DNA of 5,110 nt from Flammeovirgaceae bacterium UBA4659 (lineage in GTDB: Bacteria; Bacteroidota; Bacteroidia; Cytophagales; Cyclobacteriaceae). Positions 1 through 5,110 of the stretch are shown in pieces; the first letter of the stretch is position 1, and each line of letters begins with the position of its first letter. The DNA lies in assembly GCA_002405445.1 (NCBI GenBank), contig DHLV01000256.1, forward strand, positions 5,793-10,902, given 5' to 3'. The notes under the pieces are model-generated. The model was not told the DNA's origin. It saw only the letters and a list, made by a program, of their open reading frames with translations, and made no database searches. A program made the translations under genes and the position numbers.

Positions 1-842
1 AATTTCTCAATTGCCAAAATGGGGTTTTGATGTTGATAAGCCCCAGTAGATTCGTTCATTTCGCGTATCAATCCACCAATTTCGTTGAAGTACTCTGCTT
101 TTGAAACTGGCAACAGTCGCTGAAAGTAACGGTCCATTTGCGCCAAACAATAGCTGGCCGAATGAGGAAATTGTAAGTTGTACAACACCTGATGGATGAC
201 TTCTTCTACTTGCAAGGCATTTTTGTAATACTTGGTATGGAATTCATAACCTGACAGTGCGTACAACAAATACTTCCATTGCACCGAGGCTTGATCGGTC
301 TTCTCCATTTGCTTTCGTTTGAACTCCAAAATATCCAAGCATTGTAAGCACCGCTCCATGTATTTGCCTAAATTCAAAAATGTATAGCCTTCACCACGGT
401 TCATGGTGACATCTACCGTTCCGAAGAATACAATGCTCTCCCGCAACAAAATATCAAATGCCGTAACGGGATCTTGCTTGGTAATAAACGTCTCCGTTTG
501 TGGGTCGCGGATGCGATGGTAAAAGTCGTTAAGCGATTGCCACAATTCTTTGGTAATGTAATCTTGTACCGAGCGTGCATTCTCGCGTACGCGAACGATG
601 TTGTTGAAAACCGAATGTTCATGTTCACGACTGACCACCAGGTAATGCAGTGCATCGCGATACGTGCTTCCTTTTAGCGGCTGCTTGGGGTTACCAAATT
701 GGGTGGCCAGCAGTTGCCAATCGTAGTCGAGTAACTCATCTTGCGAGGCAATGTAATCCGTGCGTAGTAAGCGCAATAAATTATCGCTGCGCTCCAAGTA
801 ACGGGCCATCCAAAAAACAGAATCGGCAACTCGGCTTAACAT
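1..842 (-). CDS. Alpha-E domain protein (COG2307-like), C-terminus cut by window edge
   Basis: The frame is open from an ATG at 842-840 to the window edge, giving 280 complete codons. Family members are about 310 residues long, so only a short C-terminal piece should be missing. The protein is predicted to be cytoplasmic and mostly helical, with no signal peptide or membrane segment. The opening MLSRVADSVFWMARYLERSD matches the family signature (MLSR.A.S.yW.gRy.ERA.N). Other family blocks are RENARSVQDYITKELWQSLN at about 86-105, a second ERA-like motif FLNLGKYMERC at about 155-165, and FPHSASYCL at about 225-233. The start is fixed because the ATG at 850 is in another frame and stops after four codons. 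The upstream neighbour, 104 bases away on the same strand, is a cpATP-grasp protein, the classic partner. The role is inferred from that partnership: a helper in a proposed peptide-ligation or tagging pathway. Its biochemical activity is unknown. Confidence 0.94.
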   Translation of the reverse strand, partial: MLSRVADSVFWMARYLERSDNLLRLLRTDYIASQDELLDYDWQLLATQFGNPKQPLKGSTYRDALHYLVVSREHEHSVFNNIVRVRENARSVQDYITKELWQSLNDFYHRIRDPQTETFITKQDPVTAFDILLRESIVFFGTVDVTMNRGEGYTFLNLGKYMERCLQCLDILEFKRKQMEKTDQASVQWKYLLYALSGYEFHTKYYKNALQVEEVIHQVLYNLQFPHSASYCLAQMDRYFQRLLPVSKAEYFNEIGGLIREMNESTGAYQHQNPILAIEK

Positions 843-848
843 GGTATC

Positions 849-864
849 ATTTCAGATTTCAGAT
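849..864. repeat. Short tandem repeat (two copies of 7 bp) before the alpha-E gene
   Basis: The unit ATTTCAG occurs twice in tandem followed by AT, read on the plus strand. On the coding strand this is ATCTGAA twice, ending six bases before the ATG at 842. It lies in the probable leader of the alpha-E gene. Its A-rich character just upstream of a start fits Bacteroidota translation initiation, which rarely uses a Shine-Dalgarno sequence. It may simply be low-complexity AT-rich sequence. Confidence 0.4.
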
Positions 865-866
865 CG

Positions 867-896
867 AAAATTTAAAATGAAAGATTTGTGGCTCAA
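867..896 (-). promoter_or_regulatory. Possible Bacteroidota-type promoter for the alpha-E gene
   Basis: On the minus strand, TTG (896-894) is followed 19 bases later by TAAATTTT (874-867). The Bacteroidota primary sigma factor recognises TAnnTTTG at -7 and TTG around -33, with 19 to 21 bases between. Here the -7 element matches in all but its last base. Transcription would start near 860, leaving a leader of under 20 bases before the ATG. AT-rich gaps produce such matches by chance, so this is only suggestive. If real, the alpha-E gene could be transcribed separately from the cpATP-grasp gene upstream. Confidence 0.3.
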
Positions 897-946
897 CAAA
901 TACATTTTCAACAAGTCCTAAATCAAACATCTACATCTAACATTTT

Positions 947-2392
947 TTATCCCAGCACCCAGGTATCTTTGCTTCCTCCGCCCTGCGATGAATTCACAAC
1001 CAATGAACCTTCGCGCAAAGCCACCCTTGTTAAACCACCCGGCACAATTTCAATACCCGAAGGACCATACAGTGCAAATGGTCGCAAGTCCACATGGCGT
1101 GGTTGAATTTGATTGTTGATAAAACACGGCACCGAAGACAGCTGAATCATTGGCTGCGCAATAAACTGTCTGGGGTTTTTCTTTACTTCAACTTTATAAT
1201 CTGCAATCTGTTGATCGCTGGCGGCATGCCCCATCAACATACCATAGCCGCCACTCTCATTGGTTTTCTTGATGACCATTTTCCGCACCTGACCAAACAC
1301 CAAATCAAAATGCTCTTTGTTATCCATGTAATACGTAGGCACCGTTTTTAAAATGGGCTCCTCGTTAAGGTAGTATTTAATCATCTGCGGCACGTAGGTG
1401 TACACCGCTTTATCATCGGCTACACCATTGCCGGGCGCATTGATGATGGCCACATTACCCTTGCGATAGGCATAGTACAAACCCGATACACCCAACATAC
1501 TGTTCGGATTGAAAACCAGCGGGTCTAGAAATTCATCGTCTACCCTTCTGTAAATGACATCTACCTGCTTGAGGCCGGCCGTGGTTTTCATATACACCTT
1601 GGCATCACTCACCACCAAATCTTTTCCTTCCACTAACTCCACGCCCATCAGCCTAGCGAGTGTGGTATGTTCAAAATAGGCCGAATTAAAAATACCCGGG
1701 GTCAACAAAACCACTGTGGGGTTACTGGTTTGTCGATTGGAAAGTGCTATCAAATTTTTCAGCAGCAAATCGGGGTAATCTTTGATGGAGCGCACATTGT
1801 TTTGCGGTAACAGGCCGGGGAAAATTCGATAAGTCATGTTTCGGTTCTCCAACATGTATGATACGCCCGAGGGTGTTCTCAAGTTATCCTCCAATACATA
1901 AAACGACCCATCGCTGTCGCGGATGAGATCGATGCCCGAGATGTGCGTGTAAATGCCAAACGGAACATCTACCCCCACCATTTCCTTTAAAAAATTAGAA
2001 CACGTGTGGATGAGTGCGGAAGGAATAACATTATCGCGCAGAATGGCCTGCTCGTGATAAATGTCTTTCAAGAATAGATTAAGCGCCTTCAGTCGTTGTT
2101 TAATACCCGACTCAATGTGCGCCCATTCAGCCGCAGTGATGATGCGCGGAATGATGTCAAACGGAAATATCTTTTCGATGCCTTCCCCATCGCTATACAC
2201 GGTAAACGTAATGCCCTGACTCATAAAAAGCTTTTTGGCCAGCTCATCTTTGCGCGCTAAATCGGTGATAGAAGACTTTCGTAAGCTCTCGAAAAAAATC
2301 TGGTATTGCTGCCGGATATTCCCATCCAACAGCATTTCATCCCACGTGTTTGGGCTGGGCTGGTAGGCGAATAAAAGCTTGGGCGTAGGCAA
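947..2392 (-). CDS. Circularly permuted ATP-grasp protein (DUF404/DUF407, COG2308-like)
   Basis: This is a complete cytoplasmic protein of 481 residues, normal for the family. ATP-grasp enzymes activate a carboxylate as an acyl-phosphate and join it to an amine; the permuted type is a predicted amidoligase whose substrate is not established. Conserved blocks run in order: WDEM (17-20), GITFTVYSDG (60-69), ISGIDLIRDSDG with VLEDNLRTPSGVSYMLENR (151-184), TPGIFNSAYFEHTTLARLMG and VELVEGKDL (231-259), VDVIYRRVDDEFLDP (277-291), NAPGNGVADDKAVY (318-331), NESGGYGMLMG (378-388), PRHVDLRPFAL (431-441), and PGGLTRVALREGSLV with NSSQGGGSKDTWVL (451-480). No expected block is missing, so it should be active. 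The start is probably TTG at 2392: an in-frame TAA sits immediately upstream, and the first in-frame ATG (2335, residue 20) would remove most of the conserved WDEM motif. The alpha-E partner follows 104 bases downstream. The family assignment is very secure; the start is less so. Confidence 0.95.
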   Translation of the reverse strand: MPTPKLLFAYQPSPNTWDEMLLDGNIRQQYQIFFESLRKSSITDLARKDELAKKLFMSQGITFTVYSDGEGIEKIFPFDIIPRIITAAEWAHIESGIKQRLKALNLFLKDIYHEQAILRDNVIPSALIHTCSNFLKEMVGVDVPFGIYTHISGIDLIRDSDGSFYVLEDNLRTPSGVSYMLENRNMTYRIFPGLLPQNNVRSIKDYPDLLLKNLIALSNRQTSNPTVVLLTPGIFNSAYFEHTTLARLMGVELVEGKDLVVSDAKVYMKTTAGLKQVDVIYRRVDDEFLDPLVFNPNSMLGVSGLYYAYRKGNVAIINAPGNGVADDKAVYTYVPQMIKYYLNEEPILKTVPTYYMDNKEHFDLVFGQVRKMVIKKTNESGGYGMLMGHAASDQQIADYKVEVKKNPRQFIAQPMIQLSSVPCFINNQIQPRHVDLRPFALYGPSGIEIVPGGLTRVALREGSLVVNSSQGGGSKDTWVLG

Positions 2393-2430
2393 TTATACGG
2401 GTACTGGACGTTAAAATGCGTTTTCAACCC

Positions 2431-2463
2431 AAAAAACAATGCCCGGAACGAATCCGGGCATTG
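2431..2463 (-). terminator. Intrinsic (rho-independent) terminator of the secreted-protein gene
   Basis: A perfect 10-bp inverted repeat (CAATGCCCGG at 2437-2446 and CCGGGCATTG at 2454-2463) encloses a 7-base loop. On the minus strand it is followed at once by six T (2436-2431). The stem begins 32 bases after the TAG stop at 2498-2496. There is no T-run on the plus-strand side, so it acts in one direction. It separates the secreted-protein gene from the cpATP-grasp gene, which therefore needs its own promoter or read-through. Confidence 0.88.
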
Positions 2464-2495
2464 CTGTTCTTGGATGGCAGACGGGCTGCAGGGTG

Positions 2496-5110
2496 CTAGT
2501 GCTTAACCTGTAGGCGGTGGGCCAGGGTTTTGGTCACCCCACCTGCATCCACTAAGTTCATTTTCAGCCAATAGGAACCCGATTCTACCGCTTCGAGGCC
2601 AAGGACCGCACGGAACTCTTGGCCGTTGACAGGTAATTTTTCAGCCAAAACAATCCGTCCCAAGGCGTCGAACAACTCCACGGTGCAAACCACGGTGCCG
2701 CTTGCCACGCGAAGCTTCAAATTCATGGCATCGCGGGCAGGATTGGGCCACAATTGCAGCTCCTCCATCGGAAGGGCCGTGGATAAACGAGGCATCACCA
2801 AGGCCGCACCGTCAATGGTCTGCGCCATGCGATCCGCAATTTCACTCATCGAACCCAGGGCCAAGGACGCAAAATCAACTTCAACAACTTCTTCAGCCTG
2901 GACTTCCATTTCAAAGAGAACATCCCCGGCCCGGACTTGGTGGCCTTCGGGAGCGGCCCAACCCATCCGCGGTCGGCCATCAGCCACACGATGCAGGAGG
3001 ACGTTTTCACCCATTTTGGAATGGATAGCAACCAGGTCCAGGCCGGCCGGCCATGGCATATCCAGCGTCAAGGCTCCCATATCCATGGCATTCCCGGCCA
3101 AAACCGATACGCGCTGGGTTTGACCCCTCTCCAGAGCAATGGTATGGCTCGAAGAAAGCAAACGAGGCAAGGCAAGACGACCGGACGTACTACCGAAGTA
3201 CGATGCGTTTACATCACCAGAAGCAAGGCCCGTGACCGAAGCTTGGAGGAGACGGCCGGTACTAAAATCCAATGCGCCACTGCTGTACTGCCAATTTCCT
3301 GAAGGGAAGTCGTTGATAGAGCCGTTGGAGCGACGGATAATCATCAAAGCGTCGGTGTTGTTCACCAGATTCGAAGCATTTACGTCGGCTGCAAGGGCTA
3401 CAATGGGCGTCGGATTCAACAAACCCTGGTAAATACGACGAGCTTCGAGGGCATCGGTGGCATTCACCCCGCCCCAGGCACGGTTGGCATTCCCACGGAC
3501 CTGGTAGGTACCGGCTGCAAAATTCTCCAAGCTAAACCGTCCGTCGGTTCCGGTGGTCGTCGTAGCAACCACCTGACCGTTGGTGTTCACCAAGCGCAGG
3601 GTGTCCCCTACCAAGGCCGTCGCCTGGGCGTTGGCATAGGTCAAACGACCGCTGAGAACATTAAAGCCCATTCCGACTTCGTACAAGGCCAAGGTCCCAC
3701 TGATTTCGTTGGCAACCAAAAGCATCGGCTTCCCGTTGGGGCTTTGGTCATGGCCCAGGAATTGAATCACTTCGGCACCGCGATCGCCCGCCAAAGCCGT
3801 GGTGGAACGGGTATTCAAATAACCGCTAAAGACAGGAGCGGAGGGGTTGCTTACCTCGAAGGCCATCACCCCACCAACACGCTCCAAAGCGATGAAAGCG
3901 AACGTACGAGATCCGATTTTGCCTACGGCAACACCCTCCGGCTCCGGACCTTTGGAACGGCTGCGGTTTTTGCGGGTATTGCTTTCGCTATCAGCGTTGA
4001 AGAAAGGACCCCACGTTGGGTCTGCCAATACAATGGATTCAATCAGGTTTTTGGATTCGTAAACCTGGGCGCCTGTGGTGGCATTGTAAATCGCAAAAGA
4101 ACGAGGACCCACCATATGCAATTCATCGTAATCACCGTCCCCGTCCAGGTCACCACTTTGGTTGGTAATGCGTAGGCGTACAATCGAATGACTTTCCTTG
4201 AGCATAGCCGCGTTGGGGAAGCGGGTGGCGTCCAGATTGACCGCTCCAACCGTGGTGCGCTCCTTCAGTGCCGCGTATTCCCGTTCATCCCCTTCGTTGG
4301 CGGTCACCAAGTAGGTTGTGTTACCTATTGCAAAATTGCCAATTGCATCCGGCATGTAGAACGACCTCACAGGCCAATTGGTCATCAAGACCACCCCGTT
4401 GTTATCCGATGCATCAAAACCATTCTGAGATGTCTGATGGTTTTTCATGCCCATAGGAGTGATATTGGTGACAATCTTATTTACCAAATCCAAATGAGCG
4501 ATGGAATTGTTTTCTTGGAGGGTTACCCAAGCTTTGGTATTGTCCGAAGAAACCGTGATGTATTCTGGCTCAAGATTTTGTGACAAGGTTCCGAAAGGCG
4601 ATCCTTTGCGAACCCCCGATGCCATCAAGGAGGTACTAATGGCATTGAAACCCGTAAAATTCAAGGTTGTTACATCGGCTTGGACGTAATTGGTGTCCTG
4701 CAAATCGATGATGCTTACCGATCCTTCGGGGTCGTTCGAAAAGTCAGCATTTGGTTGGCCTTCATTGGCCGTCAAAAGGTATTTTCCATCGGGTGTGAAG
4801 GTGATCATGTCGGGCAGGGAGCCTACGGTCACTTGTCCTTTGTAATTCCCCAAGGTATCAAAGAAAATAACACGGCCTGGATTCTGTTCGATGGAATCTG
4901 GGCTGGCCACAGCCAACAAGCCGGGCTTCACAGCCAAGCCGGTAATTCCGCCGTAAGGCTGCATACTCACCGATCCCAAGGACACCGGGGCTGCAGGATT
5001 CGCCAACGAGACCATATCAAAGCGACGTTGAACACCGGAACTCAAGAAGGCTCTTTTGCTTACGGGATCGTACACAACGACTTCGGTCGTTGCAGCAAGA
5101 CAGGGTGTTG
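2496..5110 (-). CDS. Secreted choice-of-anchor I beta-propeller protein with T9SS sorting domain, N-terminus cut by window edge
   Basis: The frame is open from the window edge (first full codon 5108-5106) to TAG at 2498-2496, giving 870 visible residues. The GTG at 5075 is internal; the true start and signal peptide lie beyond 5110. Residues about 1-478 are a choice-of-anchor I domain (often annotated 'alkaline phosphatase-like'), with EVVVYDPVSKRAF, LPDMITFTPDGKYLLTANEG, DPEGSVSIIDL, LVTANEGDEREY, KGPEPEGVAVG, FAFIALERVGGVMAFEV and SPNGKPMLLVANEISGTLALYEV. About 482-541 is a carboxypeptidase-regulatory/SdrD-like beta domain (TDGRFSLENFAAGTYQVRG). About 543-636 is dockerin-like, with VNATDALEARR and DVNASNLVNNTDALMIIRR. 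About 645-770 resembles a cohesin-type beta sandwich (RMGWAAPEG, AGDVLFEMEVQ). About 783-870 is the type A sorting domain (LQLWPNPARDAMNLKL, VELFDALGRIVL, ESGSYWLKM). It should cross the outer membrane by T9SS and be released or anchored at the surface. Its ligand or activity is unknown. It is closed by the terminator at 2463-2431. Confidence 0.94.
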   Translation of the reverse strand, partial: TPCLAATTEVVVYDPVSKRAFLSSGVQRRFDMVSLANPAAPVSLGSVSMQPYGGITGLAVKPGLLAVASPDSIEQNPGRVIFFDTLGNYKGQVTVGSLPDMITFTPDGKYLLTANEGQPNADFSNDPEGSVSIIDLQDTNYVQADVTTLNFTGFNAISTSLMASGVRKGSPFGTLSQNLEPEYITVSSDNTKAWVTLQENNSIAHLDLVNKIVTNITPMGMKNHQTSQNGFDASDNNGVVLMTNWPVRSFYMPDAIGNFAIGNTTYLVTANEGDEREYAALKERTTVGAVNLDATRFPNAAMLKESHSIVRLRITNQSGDLDGDGDYDELHMVGPRSFAIYNATTGAQVYESKNLIESIVLADPTWGPFFNADSESNTRKNRSRSKGPEPEGVAVGKIGSRTFAFIALERVGGVMAFEVSNPSAPVFSGYLNTRSTTALAGDRGAEVIQFLGHDQSPNGKPMLLVANEISGTLALYEVGMGFNVLSGRLTYANAQATALVGDTLRLVNTNGQVVATTTTGTDGRFSLENFAAGTYQVRGNANRAWGGVNATDALEARRIYQGLLNPTPIVALAADVNASNLVNNTDALMIIRRSNGSINDFPSGNWQYSSGALDFSTGRLLQASVTGLASGDVNASYFGSTSGRLALPRLLSSSHTIALERGQTQRVSVLAGNAMDMGALTLDMPWPAGLDLVAIHSKMGENVLLHRVADGRPRMGWAAPEGHQVRAGDVLFEMEVQAEEVVEVDFASLALGSMSEIADRMAQTIDGAALVMPRLSTALPMEELQLWPNPARDAMNLKLRVASGTVVCTVELFDALGRIVLAEKLPVNGQEFRAVLGLEAVESGSYWLKMNLVDAGGVTKTLAHRLQVKH

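Noticed and set aside
2393..2430. TTGAAA and TATAAT as a sigma70-type promoter for the cpATP-grasp gene
   Set aside because: The two boxes are 24 bases apart, too far for a normal -35/-10 pair, and no TTG lies 19-21 bases upstream of TATAATTG for a Bacteroidota-type pair.
2257..2439. 60-codon minus-strand frame starting at ATG 2439 and overlapping the cpATP-grasp N-terminus
   Set aside because: It starts inside the terminator hairpin, resembles no known protein, and is the shifted frame of the real gene over most of its length. A frameshifted N-terminus for the cpATP-grasp gene was considered but is not needed.
2626..3432. Several plus-strand open frames of 60-165 codons across the secreted-protein gene
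   Set aside because: They are antisense shadows of a confidently assigned minus-strand gene with intact domain motifs, and their translations show no recognisable family features.
5073..5075. GTG as the start codon of the secreted protein
   Set aside because: The frame stays open to the window edge, and the upstream residues (ATTEVV before VYDP) match the family's conserved opening, so this GTG is internal.
5075..5092. Perfect 7-bp inverted repeat with a TTCG loop on the plus strand (CAACGAC TTCG GTCGTTG)
   Set aside because: It lies inside the coding frame of the secreted protein (TTEVVV), has no adjacent T-run, and on the mRNA strand the loop is CGAA rather than the stable UUCG. It is most likely a coincidence of Val/Thr codons.

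Overview
The window looks like part of a Bacteroidota chromosome. The clearest sign is a large secreted protein that ends in a type IX secretion (T9SS) type A sorting domain, a system essentially confined to that phylum. Supporting signs are a TAnnTTT-type promoter-like element with a TTG 19 bases upstream and the absence of obvious Shine-Dalgarno sequences before the visible starts. I cannot name a genus.

All three genes lie on the minus strand, so the transcription order runs from high to low coordinates. (1) 5110-2496: a surface or secreted protein, cut at its N-terminus by the window edge. It has a choice-of-anchor I beta-propeller, then a carboxypeptidase-regulatory/SdrD-like beta domain, a dockerin-like segment, a cohesin-like beta domain and the T9SS sorting domain. 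(2) 2463-2431: a strong intrinsic terminator that closes this gene. (3) 2392-947: a complete circularly permuted ATP-grasp protein (DUF404/DUF407, COG2308 type), probably starting at a TTG codon. (4) 946-843: a 104-base AT-rich gap with a short tandem repeat and a promoter-like pair. (5) 842-1: an alpha-E domain protein (COG2307 type), cut at its C-terminus by the window edge.

The last two genes form a well-known partnership. Comparative genomics has proposed that cpATP-grasp and alpha-E proteins, often with a transglutaminase-like protease and an NTN-hydrolase (Anbu-type), make and process a peptide or peptide-like tag; the chemistry remains largely uncharacterised. If such partners exist here, they would most likely lie beyond position 1. 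The secreted protein belongs to a separate transcription unit, and nothing in the sequence ties it to the pair. There is no gene-free stretch over 300 bases, and I saw no RNA gene, mobile element or CRISPR array.
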